46,457 nt of DNA from UBA1181 sp963619325 (GTDB lineage Bacteria > Bacteroidota > Bacteroidia > Bacteroidales > Paludibacteraceae). Positions 23,258 through 32,733 of the stretch are shown piece after piece; positions within the stretch are counted from its first letter, which is position 1; each line of letters begins with the position of its first letter. The notes under the pieces are model-generated. The model worked only from the letters and a program-made list of their open reading frames with translations. It did not search any database and was not told the origin of the DNA. Location of the stretch: contig CAVEVQ010000019.1 of the NCBI GenBank assembly GCA_963619325.1, positions 1 through 46,457 of the forward strand, read 5' to 3'. A program made the position numbers and the translations under genes.

Positions 23258-25000
23258 ATGGATAATGCTTTATTACAAGAGTGTACCGCAAAAGCAAACT
23301 CTTGGTTGAATGGTAGTTTCGATGCAGAGACAAAGGCAGAGGTAAAGCGTATGTTAGATAATTCTGACAAAACAGACCTCATCGATGCATTCTACACTGA
23401 TTTGGAATTTGGAACAGGCGGACTTCGAGGAATCATGGGTGTCGGAACAAACCGCATGAATAAGTATGTGGTTGGAATGGCGACTCAAGGGTTGGCAAAC
23501 TACTTGAAGAAGGCTTTCCCTGGAAAGAACGATTTAAGTGTTGTTGTAGGACATGACTGTCGTAACAACTCGCGTCTTTTCGCTGAGATCGTAGCCAACA
23601 TATTCTCTGCCAATGGTATTAAGGCATATTTATTTGAAAGTCTTCGTCCAACACCAGAGATTTCATTTGCCATTCGTCAATTAGGATGCCAAAGTGGTGT
23701 GAACATCACCGCATCTCACAACCCTAAAGAGTACAATGGTTACAAAGCATATTGGGAAGACGGTGCACAGGTACTTGCTCCTCATGATAAAGGCATCATT
23801 GATGAGGTTAACAAGGTAAAGGTAGACGATGTTAAGTTCGAACCTAACAAAGACCTCATTAAGATTATCGGTGGAGAGATGGACTACGACTATATGACCG
23901 CTGTGAAAGAGGCTATGGTCGACCAGGATGTTATTCTTCGTCAGAAAAACCTTAACATCGTGTATTCTCCACTTCACGGAACAGGACGTGTGATCATTCC
24001 TTTGTGTTTACGTTCTTGGGGATTCCAAAACATCAACGTTGTGCCTGAGCAAATGGTGATTGATGGGAACTTCCCAACAGTGAAGTCTCCAAACCCTGAG
24101 AATGCGGAAGCCATGACGATGGGCATGAATTTAGGAACGAAGTTAGGAGCCGACTTGGTTATTGCCTCAGACCCCGACGCCGACCGTTTAGCGATTGTAT
24201 GTCGTGACGACAAGGGAGAGTGGGTCATCATCAATGGTAACCAAACTTGTATGATGTTCTGCTACTACATCATCACCAACATGAAGAAACTTGGGAAGCT
24301 AAAAGGCAATGAGTTCTTGGTGAAGACAATCGTAACCTCGGAGTTGATTCGCGAGATTGCAGACAAGAACAATGTCAAGTTGTACGATGAGTACACTGGT
24401 TTCAAGTGGATCGCCTACAGAATACGTGTCAATGAAGGAAAGGAGAAGTACATCGGTGGTGGAGAGGAGTCATTTGGTTTCTTGCCATACGATAAGGTAC
24501 GAGACAAAGATTCCCCAGCATCCATCTGTTTGATCTGTGAGATTGCCGCATGGGCGAAAGATAATGGAATGTCTCTCTACGAGTTGTTGATGAACATCTA
24601 TATGGAGTATGGATTCCAAAAGGAGAGCGCAATCAGTGTTGTGAAGCCAGGAAAGAGCGGTGCAGACGAGATCAAGGCAATGATGGAGAATTTCCGTCAG
24701 AACCCTCCAAAGGAGTTGGCGGGATCACCAGTGAAAGTGGTGAAAGACTTCAAGTCTTTGAAGGAGACTTGCATCAAATGTGGCACAGTGAAAGACATAA
24801 ATATGCCGGAGACAGCCAACGTGCTTCAGTTCTTCACTGAAGATGGTACGAAGGTGAGCGTCCGTCCGTCAGGCACTGAGCCAAAAATAAAGTTCTATGT
24901 TGAGGTGAAGGGCGAAATGAAATCGCCTGCTGATTATCCGACCGCTAATGCGGCAGCGAGCGAGAAGGTTGAAGCGATAAAGAAAAGTTTGAATCTGTAG
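23258..25000 (+). CDS. Phosphoglucomutase/phosphomannomutase (alpha-D-phosphohexomutase)
   Basis: This 580-residue cytoplasmic enzyme interconverts hexose 1- and 6-phosphates, feeding nucleotide-sugar and glycan synthesis. The four family signatures are present: catalytic Ser153 in TASHNPKEYNGYKAYW, the metal-binding loop ASDPDADRLAI, the sugar-binding loop GGGEESFGFLPYDK, and the phosphate-binding loop VRPSGTEPKIKFYVE near the C-terminus. Length fits the long PgcA-type group rather than the shorter ManB or GlmM types. It is the last gene before the terminator at 25023. Preference for glucose or mannose cannot be told from the sequence. Confidence 0.94.
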   Translation: MDNALLQECTAKANSWLNGSFDAETKAEVKRMLDNSDKTDLIDAFYTDLEFGTGGLRGIMGVGTNRMNKYVVGMATQGLANYLKKAFPGKNDLSVVVGHDCRNNSRLFAEIVANIFSANGIKAYLFESLRPTPEISFAIRQLGCQSGVNITASHNPKEYNGYKAYWEDGAQVLAPHDKGIIDEVNKVKVDDVKFEPNKDLIKIIGGEMDYDYMTAVKEAMVDQDVILRQKNLNIVYSPLHGTGRVIIPLCLRSWGFQNINVVPEQMVIDGNFPTVKSPNPENAEAMTMGMNLGTKLGADLVIASDPDADRLAIVCRDDKGEWVIINGNQTCMMFCYYIITNMKKLGKLKGNEFLVKTIVTSELIREIADKNNVKLYDEYTGFKWIAYRIRVNEGKEKYIGGGEESFGFLPYDKVRDKDSPASICLICEIAAWAKDNGMSLYELLMNIYMEYGFQKESAISVVKPGKSGADEIKAMMENFRQNPPKELAGSPVKVVKDFKSLKETCIKCGTVKDINMPETANVLQFFTEDGTKVSVRPSGTEPKIKFYVEVKGEMKSPADYPTANAAASEKVEAIKKSLNL

Positions 25001-25022
25001 TTCGTCAGATAGAATAAATAAT

Positions 25023-25053
25023 AAAAAGGGTTGTCATTAAGGCAACCCTTTTT
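25023..25053 (+). terminator. Intrinsic terminator after the phosphohexomutase gene
   Basis: A perfect 11-base stem (AAAAAGGGTTG at 25023-25033, CAACCCTTTTT at 25043-25053) has a nine-base loop and ends in a T run. The A run in the left arm would also allow it to work on the minus strand. Confidence 0.92.
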
Positions 25054-25129
25054 GTTTGGATAAGAGTGAGAGTCGGAGATAAATCCACGATTCTATTTTT
25101 TCTGATTGCAATTCTATAAATAGGAGAGA

Positions 25130-25150
25130 GGGGGTGGCTAATACACCCCC
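25130..25150. terminator. G/C-rich hairpin after the P-type ATPase remnant
   Basis: A seven-base stem, GGGGGTG at 25130-25136 with CACCCCC at 25144-25150, has a seven-base loop. On the minus strand it follows the truncated ATPase gene but lacks a T run (TCTCTCC follows), so it is a hairpin with possible, not certain, terminator function. Confidence 0.4.
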
Positions 25151-25193
25151 TTAAAAAAGAGATACTTATTTCCTAAGTAATCTAAAATGTCAG

Positions 25194-25814
25194 TCAAGCA
25201 ATTAATTTCAGTATGTTGGAAATAGATATACGGGGAACTTGGCACACATTATCGTTGCGTATAACCTTAACCAAAGTATCATCGTTGACCTCATTCAGGC
25301 TCTTGAATGTCTTTTCATTCTGAGATTCAAGAATATGTGCGACTGTCGTTGCTAAAAGCACAGCTGCAGCGATGCCAACAAGTTCAAGATAAGGCTCCCA
25401 GCCCGGAACGCCACCGAAGACGCTGTTAGAAAATGCGATTGCTCCTGAAAGAATAAGGGCAAAAAGCAAAATGGTAAACAACAAATCAATGTCGAACGAT
25501 TTCTCTTCCTGATTCCATTCCCCTCCAAGATAGGCTACAAGGTAGGTCAAAGCGAAAAGAACGAACGACAAGACAGGTGCTATCCAGAGTCCGTCATGCT
25601 GATAGATACCCGAAAGAGGTAACACAGTTGCTGCCAAAAGAGCAATCACGAAGATAGCCAAGTCAACCTTCAACAGCCAGAAATGCATACAGTCTTTAAT
25701 CTTGTCCCATACAGACTGTTCTGCGGGTGGTGTCAAAATGTTGGCAGCATATTTTTTTCGGCTCTCAAGTACTTCGGCGTCAGTCAAGCCAGAATAATGA
25801 TGTTTTTGCCCCAT
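25194..25814 (-). pseudogene. N-terminal remnant of a calcium-type P-type ATPase
   Basis: This 206-residue frame matches only the start of a PMCA-like cation-transporting P-type ATPase. The N-terminal domain reads HHYSGLTDAEVLESRKKYAAN and ILTPPAEQSVWDKIKD. Several membrane segments follow (about residues 50-175), then the beginning of the actuator domain, EKTFKSLNEVNDDTLVKVIR and QVPRISI. It stops at SNILKLIA, before the TGES loop and the DKTGT phosphorylation site, so it cannot be an ion pump. The DNA downstream on this strand shows no continuing homology in any frame I read. It has more hydrophobic segments than the usual start of this family. A 3' deletion is the simplest explanation; a reused small membrane protein is possible since the frame is open. 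Confidence 0.7.
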
Positions 25815-26008
25815 TGTAGGATTTTTACTATTGATAATTTTTTTTGATTCTCTATGTATTACGTTTTTATTGCATCTCTAATAATTTATCAATTGCACAA
25901 CAATTAATCTATCTCCTTGAATCTTTTTCGAGATATAATCATATCTGTTTTTAAAATTAAACAGAATCTTTTTAAAGATAGTCAAAAAACATTACTTGCA
26001 AAATGTAC

Positions 26009-26039
26009 AAAAAAAGTCATACCAAACGATATGACTTTT
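26009..26039 (-). terminator. Terminator of the giant Ig-repeat gene
   Basis: A perfect ten-base stem (AAAAGTCATA at 26012-26021, TATGACTTTT at 26030-26039) has an eight-base loop. On the minus strand it runs into seven T (26015 down to 26009). It lies 19 bases after the stop codon of the 2157-residue gene. Confidence 0.88.
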
Positions 26040-26057
26040 CTAAACATTGTTGAGTTT

Positions 26058-29000
26058 TTATTCTTTCTGTCTCAATAGCGTGAAATGGCCAACATAGGTT
26101 TTCGCGACCTCACCTACACTCACTTCATACCAATAGTCGGTAGATGGCATCTTTTTACCATTGTAAGTGCCATCCCAACCTGTATTGTCCGCGCTTTTTA
26201 TCTCAGCTAAGAGTTTGCCATAACGATCATATATTTTAACAGAACTATTGGCATACCTTTCCAAATTCTCAACCCGCCAGTTATCGTTCTCAGGAACAAA
26301 AAATTCTGGTATAGAGATATCGTAGACTGGGGTTTCCAACGTGTAGACTGTCGAACAGCCGATCTCATTCGAGACAACGATGTTGTAGGTCTTCCCGTAT
26401 GAAACGGAGAACTTGTCATCCGTCGTTACGGCTCTTCCATCTCCTAAATCAAAATAGACAGGTTGCAGCTCGCTCTCTACCTCCATTTGATAGTAGCGAA
26501 TCTCCACTTCCTCACAAGACAATACTTTCGGAGAAGGAATAACCTCCACATCTGCTTGTGTTTCTGCCTCGCAAAGTCCGTTCTTCACCATTACCGTATA
26601 GGTTGTAGTGGCGGTCGGCTTGACAAGTATTGATTTTGCAGACTCTCCATTTGACCATACGATTTCCGTATACTCTTTCAATCCTTGTATCTTCAACGTC
26701 GCTGAATCTCCCTCACAAATCTGCTTGCCATCTAAAGTGATTGATACAGCCTCGTCGACTACCACTTGCTCCGTCTTCTCGCCTGCTTGGCAACCTGCCG
26801 CTGAAGTGGCAGTTACTTTATAGGTTGTCGTTTTTTCAGGAACCACGTCCATTGTCGAGGTTCCTTGCTCCATCTTCTCGTATGCTGCATTTCCTATTCT
26901 CGAATACCATACCAAATTGTCTGGTATCTTATAGGTAGCAGTCAACGTTACCGCATCCCCTTCGCAAACCTCATTAGCAGAGACAGCAAACTCTAACGTC
27001 GGAATCTCATCCACTGTGATACCCACCTCGGCTTCCGCATCTTCGCACACATCAGCCTTCGCTAACAATTTATAGGTTGAAGAGACGGATGGACTAACCG
27101 TCACCGACTTGCCAGCCAAAGACTCTTCTGAATATTCGGTGCTTTCTGTCTTGCTATACCAAATCATCTCAGTTGGTGTTCCACCTATTGTTGCCGTTAT
27201 TGTCGCCGTAGTGCCAGGACAAATCATCTTTGCCTCGGAGAGAGTCACTGACACTTTATCCTCAACCTCAACTTTTACGACATCTGAAAATACCTGAGGA
27301 CAGGCACCAGTTGCCGGAGTCTTCAATCTATAATACGTCGTCTTCTCCGGCATCTGAACCACCGTTGGCGACAATTCCGTTGTAAACATCGTGAAAGTCT
27401 TGTTATCTGTTGAACTTTCCCAATTAAGCAATTTCGCCGTACCATAATCAGCCGTCAGGGTGAGACTTGATCCATTACATATCTTCTCATCTGAGGAGGT
27501 GAGACTCAAAGTCGTTGGCTCTTCCACCTCGACAAAAACAGACTTGCTGACATCCTCGCACACATCCCCTTTTGCAGTGAATGTGTAAGTGGTCGACGTA
27601 GTTGGAGAGACAGACTTCGTTAGGGTAGTGGAAATGTCCGTACTACCATCATTCCATACTACATTGTCTTTCGCTCCCTGTTTGACATTTGCCGAGAGTG
27701 TTACCTCATCGCCCAAACAAATGATTGGTTTTACGCTTGCCAATTCCACAGAGATGGAATCTTCAACTATGACAGTTTGTGGATCTGAATAGGTTGCCTC
27801 GCAAACACCAGTTGCTGCGGATTTCAATCGGTAGGTTGTAGTCTTGCTTGGACTTTGGGTCTTCGTAGCTGCCAATCCTTCATCGAAAGTTGTGTAATTT
27901 TTACCATCCGTCGACTCCTCCCAAATCAGAGACGTTGACTCTCCAAACTCTGCATTGAGAGCGACGTCCGACCCCTGACAAATCTTGGAGTCAGATAAAG
28001 TCAGAGTCAACTCAGCAGTCTTTTCAACTATGACAGAGACATCCTTTTTCTTCTCTGGACAAATCGTTCCCGTTGCCGAGAAAGTGTAAACGACGTCATT
28101 CTCAGGGATATCCGTCAAAGTATATTCGGAACTGAACATTGCACCATCCTTCAACCAACCATGATTGTCTGTAAGACCTTGTTTCTGCTTTGCCGTCAGA
28201 TTGACCGCATTACCATAACATACGGCTTCAACCGCTCCCGTTATTTCAAAGTCGATTGAATCTTCAACTTCTACCAACACAAAATCGGAACTTCGAACTT
28301 GCGGACAAACCTCATCTCCACGATACTCAATCCAATACATTGTCGATGTGGATGGTTTTTGAACTAACGTAGTAGTCAGCTCTTCCGAAACATCCGACTG
28401 ACCTGCAGAACCTGTAGTTGGAGAAGCCACCCATACGAGGGAAGTCGCCGTGCCATAATCCGCCGTCAACGTTACCGATGAACCCTGACAGATAGCTGCA
28501 TCGGAAGCGGACAACTCCAAGTTCACTAATTTCTGAACCTCCACATTGAAAGTATGCTCAACGGCAGGACAGACTGCACTTGTAATTGTCAACTTCAATG
28601 TCGCACTCTCGTCATAATCCGCACTATAATCTAATTCGGTTGATACTTCCTCTCCGTTTCTCGTCCACGAGTAGGTATAAAGCTCACGCTCTTTTTCAGT
28701 AACATCCGAGAAAGAAAATGCTAAAGTAGAACCCTCGCAGATGGTTTGATCTTCAGGCCATTCAATCTCCAACGGAGACTCAACACTCACCTTAATCGTC
28801 TTTGACCAGCTCTTCGGACACCTTGAGTTTCCTTCAGTCGCTAATCGGAAGTAGAGAGAACTCATATCCGTGGTGGTGGTGAAGTTCTTCGAATCTGTGA
28901 CTTCATCCGAGAAGTTAGTGAAATTGACATTATCCGTAGAGTACTCCCAACCCAACACGTTTGGCGTAGTGGTGTAAATGGCATCCAATTTGATCTCATC

Positions 29001-32000
29001 GCCTGCACAGACATTCTCTTTGTCTGATTGGATTTCCAAATCAGTCAATTTATCTAATTCCACATTTATTGTATGCGAGAAAGCAGGACATTGACCGCTC
29101 GTGGCCTTGAAGGTATAAGACGTACTTTCTGTTGGCTTGTCAGTGAATTTAAGAGGATCTTCTGAAGTTACGGCAGCCTCTTCCTTAAACCAACCCGCAG
29201 TAACGTATGCTCCGCCATTGCTAATAGCTTCAAGTGTCAACTCTTCGCCTTCACATGCTGTAGACGGAACTTCTCCAAATGTGAAATCAAGTGGCTCATC
29301 CACGGAGATTGTGACAATATCGGACGATACCGCAGGACAAATATTTTCTGCCACATAAAGATAATATGACGTCTCCTTTGTCGGTGTAAGATTTTCTGAA
29401 ACCTCCCTATCAGTTGCAACATAATCCTTCAAACTTGATGCCTTTGCCTCCGACTCGTAAGACATCAACGAAAATCCGTTAGGTGCATCAGCAGTGATTG
29501 TAAATATAACCTCGTCACCGCTACAAATAGCGTTTTTATCCGAAATAAGCGTTAGCTCTGCTTTCTTCTCTACCGTGATGGTAAAATCAGACTCTACAGA
29601 ACCACAAATCTCTGAAGTGACGATTTGCTTCAATGCGCAACTTTCTTCTACTTTGAAATTCTCTGAGAAATTGGTCGACACTTCAGTTCCATCTTTCAAC
29701 CACGAAGAAGTATGCATAGCGGCGAAAGTCGCACTATCTGGCTCAAACGTGAACGCCAATGGGACAGATGTTCCCTCACAAATAGTGAAATCAGACTTCG
29801 TCCAATTAGGCACATATTTCTTCTCAACGTTCACTGCTACCGTTTGTTTCTTAGCTGTACAAACGCCATCCGTTGCAAAGAAGATTACAGATTTAGACTC
29901 CGTTGCTTCCTCCTCACTAAAGGTTTTTTCGTCAAATTTTTCTCCATCCCAAATATAGTCGGTCGGCTTTCCCGTCAACAAATTTGGTGTAATAGAGAAC
30001 GGAGAACCTTCGCATACATCAATGTCTTCCAAATCATCAAATGTAATGGCTTCATAGACATTGATACGAGCATAGACGGTGTCCTTACAAGTATCATTCA
30101 CAGCAATGAACATATAGTCTGTCGAGTCGGTCGGCAGCACCTCCAATATAGCAGTGGTCTCACCATTGATGACTGACCATATATTTTTATCAGCTGGAGA
30201 AGAATACCATTGCATCCCATCAACATTAACCTTGTTGGTTTGCTCAACCTCCAACTTGATTTTCCCCGTTGTGTCACTACATATATTAATGGTATCTTCC
30301 GTAACGAAAGCAAACACAGGCGGCTTACAACCTGTTACCTTACATTTCAAAGCCACAGAATTTGAGAAACCGAAGACAACGCAAGGATCATCGGGAACGC
30401 CATTCTTAGCGGCTTGCTCGGCCGCATCTTTAGTCTCGGCAAAGACAGCACGATAGTTGATCAACGCCCCTTCGGCATCCTCGTAAGTCTCAGATGTTTT
30501 AGATGAGAGATACTGCCATGAGCCACCATCAATGGAATACTGCCATGCAACACCAAAGTCGGCATATTGCGTCTTCCATTCCGAGGCATCTGTAACATCA
30601 ACAGTATGTAATGGTTCTTCACTGCACTCAAAATTCATCAATGCTGTTTTGCCACTCGTTTTATCGATTCCAATTTTGCCTTGTGGGGCAGACTCGGAGC
30701 AAACCAAAATTTCCAAATTATCAAATCCTAAAGACTTATAAAAACCTGTACCCGCAGTATTGACAATTTGAATCGTGACACCACCTGTATAATCTGTTGC
30801 CAAAGTGAAAGGAACACTAACCCTCGTCCACTTTTGATAATTCTCGCTATTAATATTATAAGGTGTAGATGCGAGTAAATCCCCATTATCATCCAACACT
30901 CGCGCCTCCATCGTTCCGTCCCCCCATTGGTCGCCAGAATAGAAAACGTATGAAAACACGAAATTCTTACATTTGCAGAAAGGTCCCGCTAATTTCTTTG
31001 AGATAAGGACATCTCCATTCTCTTCGTCAGAGGCTTGCGTCAAATAGGTGTAATAAAATGCGCCGTTTGTCTCACCCGAATAATCTGCCATTGCAGAGGG
31101 CTTTTTCCACGAGTCCGTCTTGATAGCGTAATCAGGAGCGGAAGTGATGACATACTCGCCACCCTTCATTTCATTGTTCGGATTCCCATATTCATAATAA
31201 GTGGCGACCGCACCATCATACGAATATGTCGTCAACGAATCCACAAAACCGAAATCTTCTTTCCAAACAGTTCTTAAACCCTCTTGATATGTACAATCAG
31301 GAGTGGGAGAGACACCCGCCAATGTGTTAGAAATAGAGTAGTAAGCACAACCATCTTCTGGCGCACCCTTTTCCGCGATCTCTAAAGCCTGGGACTCGGC
31401 TACAGACTCGGTAGAGCCACCTGTGATAATCACGCGATAAACAGTTGGAATATCTTTATTCACCTCAATCTCCACATACGTCTGGTCTACGCCGCTGACC
31501 TCGGTAACATTCTCCCATGTCAAACCATCATCGGTTGATTTCTGCCAAAGAAAATATACCTTATCGTATATCTTCTTCCAGCTTTCCAAAACATCAGCCT
31601 TCAAGGAGAAGGCCGCCTTATAGATACAAGCATCAGCAGAGACCGTGCTTCCGCTCGCCAAAGTGTTGGTCGAGATAACAGGGTCAACCACATCAATGTC
31701 ACCATCATTTCTGAAGAGGGAAATATCATCTATGGCAAAGTCATTGAATCCAGTTCCCCAGTTAATGACCTGCAAGTCTAACACATCGCCATCATTTGCC
31801 GTAAACTCACAAGAATACATTGACCACTCTCGCTCAGCGTATGCATCAGCGACAGAGCCTGTTCCTCCCCAGCCTGTGGCGACCCAATATGGAATGTCTC
31901 CCGTCATGATGTTCTTGATTTCCGTGTTCGTTGTAGAATTGACAATCTTCAGCTCAAGGTTGGCATTTCCACCAGAAGTCTTGCCATCCTCATCGGGAGT

Positions 32001-32531
32001 ATCATTCCCATAAGAAGTAATACTTGCCACATAGATGACAAATCGGTAGGTTCGACTATCGCAAAGGTTAAATTCAATTTTTTTAGAGAAAATGGCATCA
32101 CCTTCGCCGACACCAGAGTTTACAACCAACATCGCACCATTCTTATTGCCCGTGTGATCCCGACCTCCAATAAAGTGTCCAGCAGATTTATTACATTCAC
32201 CCCAACGATTATATGCCCACCAAGTACTATTGGTAATTCCATAATATCCATCATCAATAGTTCCACACTTTCCATCACCTTCCTTACATGCGTAACCTCC
32301 AGTGCACTCCATCTGATAAGTCGTTGGATTTTGCGTCTCCTTCAGACAATAACGAAGATTCTCCATAAAACAATGGTTAGGCACCGTTGAATTGGGATCT
32401 GGGAAATCCTTGATAACGGTGTCTTCAGCCACACCGAAATCCTCACGCCACACCAAGTTCCAACTATCTTCCGCAAAAAGCGTCATAGCGTAACTCAGCA
32501 GTATACCTATTATGATACATACTCTTTTCAT
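26058..32531 (-). CDS. Giant T9SS type B surface protein with about fifteen Ig-like repeats
   Basis: This 2157-residue exported protein has a signal peptide (MKRVCIIIGILLSYAMTLFA). Two jelly-roll-like beta domains each open with W-(R/K)-EDFG, near residues 30 and 423, and end with a D-(D/N)-(I/L)-x-(L/I) strand (DDISLF, DNLEIL). About fifteen Ig-like modules of some 80-90 residues follow, roughly residues 740-2005. Most have (I/V)C-x-G-x-x-(V/L)-x-(L/I) at the start, a central Trp, T-x-(T/S)-Y before the end, and a second Cys for a disulphide. The last 85 residues (IPEFFVPENDNWRVENLERY, VKIYDRYGKLL, GWDGTYNGKKMPSTDYWYEV) are the gliding-motility type C-terminal domain used as a T9SS type B sorting signal. 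It is probably a cell-surface adhesin or glycan binder. No enzyme motif was seen. Confidence 0.9.
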   Translation of the reverse strand: MKRVCIIIGILLSYAMTLFAEDSWNLVWREDFGVAEDTVIKDFPDPNSTVPNHCFMENLRYCLKETQNPTTYQMECTGGYACKEGDGKCGTIDDGYYGITNSTWWAYNRWGECNKSAGHFIGGRDHTGNKNGAMLVVNSGVGEGDAIFSKKIEFNLCDSRTYRFVIYVASITSYGNDTPDEDGKTSGGNANLELKIVNSTTNTEIKNIMTGDIPYWVATGWGGTGSVADAYAEREWSMYSCEFTANDGDVLDLQVINWGTGFNDFAIDDISLFRNDGDIDVVDPVISTNTLASGSTVSADACIYKAAFSLKADVLESWKKIYDKVYFLWQKSTDDGLTWENVTEVSGVDQTYVEIEVNKDIPTVYRVIITGGSTESVAESQALEIAEKGAPEDGCAYYSISNTLAGVSPTPDCTYQEGLRTVWKEDFGFVDSLTTYSYDGAVATYYEYGNPNNEMKGGEYVITSAPDYAIKTDSWKKPSAMADYSGETNGAFYYTYLTQASDEENGDVLISKKLAGPFCKCKNFVFSYVFYSGDQWGDGTMEARVLDDNGDLLASTPYNINSENYQKWTRVSVPFTLATDYTGGVTIQIVNTAGTGFYKSLGFDNLEILVCSESAPQGKIGIDKTSGKTALMNFECSEEPLHTVDVTDASEWKTQYADFGVAWQYSIDGGSWQYLSSKTSETYEDAEGALINYRAVFAETKDAAEQAAKNGVPDDPCVVFGFSNSVALKCKVTGCKPPVFAFVTEDTINICSDTTGKIKLEVEQTNKVNVDGMQWYSSPADKNIWSVINGETTAILEVLPTDSTDYMFIAVNDTCKDTVYARINVYEAITFDDLEDIDVCEGSPFSITPNLLTGKPTDYIWDGEKFDEKTFSEEEATESKSVIFFATDGVCTAKKQTVAVNVEKKYVPNWTKSDFTICEGTSVPLAFTFEPDSATFAAMHTSSWLKDGTEVSTNFSENFKVEESCALKQIVTSEICGSVESDFTITVEKKAELTLISDKNAICSGDEVIFTITADAPNGFSLMSYESEAKASSLKDYVATDREVSENLTPTKETSYYLYVAENICPAVSSDIVTISVDEPLDFTFGEVPSTACEGEELTLEAISNGGAYVTAGWFKEEAAVTSEDPLKFTDKPTESTSYTFKATSGQCPAFSHTINVELDKLTDLEIQSDKENVCAGDEIKLDAIYTTTPNVLGWEYSTDNVNFTNFSDEVTDSKNFTTTTDMSSLYFRLATEGNSRCPKSWSKTIKVSVESPLEIEWPEDQTICEGSTLAFSFSDVTEKERELYTYSWTRNGEEVSTELDYSADYDESATLKLTITSAVCPAVEHTFNVEVQKLVNLELSASDAAICQGSSVTLTADYGTATSLVWVASPTTGSAGQSDVSEELTTTLVQKPSTSTMYWIEYRGDEVCPQVRSSDFVLVEVEDSIDFEITGAVEAVCYGNAVNLTAKQKQGLTDNHGWLKDGAMFSSEYTLTDIPENDVVYTFSATGTICPEKKKDVSVIVEKTAELTLTLSDSKICQGSDVALNAEFGESTSLIWEESTDGKNYTTFDEGLAATKTQSPSKTTTYRLKSAATGVCEATYSDPQTVIVEDSISVELASVKPIICLGDEVTLSANVKQGAKDNVVWNDGSTDISTTLTKSVSPTTSTTYTFTAKGDVCEDVSKSVFVEVEEPTTLSLTSSDEKICNGSSLTLTADYGTAKLLNWESSTDNKTFTMFTTELSPTVVQMPEKTTYYRLKTPATGACPQVFSDVVKVEVEDKVSVTLSEAKMICPGTTATITATIGGTPTEMIWYSKTESTEYSEESLAGKSVTVSPSVSSTYKLLAKADVCEDAEAEVGITVDEIPTLEFAVSANEVCEGDAVTLTATYKIPDNLVWYSRIGNAAYEKMEQGTSTMDVVPEKTTTYKVTATSAAGCQAGEKTEQVVVDEAVSITLDGKQICEGDSATLKIQGLKEYTEIVWSNGESAKSILVKPTATTTYTVMVKNGLCEAETQADVEVIPSPKVLSCEEVEIRYYQMEVESELQPVYFDLGDGRAVTTDDKFSVSYGKTYNIVVSNEIGCSTVYTLETPVYDISIPEFFVPENDNWRVENLERYANSSVKIYDRYGKLLAEIKSADNTGWDGTYNGKKMPSTDYWYEVSVGEVAKTYVGHFTLLRQKE

Positions 32532-32641
32532 ATCTGAATCAATTGCTTTTCAATCCGTGTTAGTAATATATGCAACGTGTAAAATTAAGATTTTTTCAGA
32601 AATACGAGTGTTTGAACGCGGTTATTTTTCGTAGTTATAAC

Positions 32642-32649
32642 TATATTTG
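32642..32649 (+). promoter_or_regulatory. Candidate -7 box upstream of the yifB-like gene
   Basis: TATATTTG fits TAnnTTTG and lies about 85 bases before the preferred start at 32734. No TTG occurs at the right distance upstream, so support is weak. Confidence 0.3.
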
Positions 32650-32733
32650 CAAGAGAAGATTTAACCTGCTTTGTGAGATGTCCTGTTTTTGCCTCGTTTG
32701 CAAAAGTCTTCAAAGCGAAAAAGATTTATGTTT

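Noticed and set aside
29494..29958. 154-residue plus-strand frame inside the giant gene
   Set aside because: It is opposite the continuous 2157-residue frame; composition mirrors the Ser/Thr-rich repeats, as expected for a shadow.
26500..30300. Repeated pattern that could suggest a CRISPR or DNA repeat array
   Set aside because: The similarity is at the protein level, from Ig-like modules of about 80-90 residues; there are no short identical DNA repeats with unique spacers.
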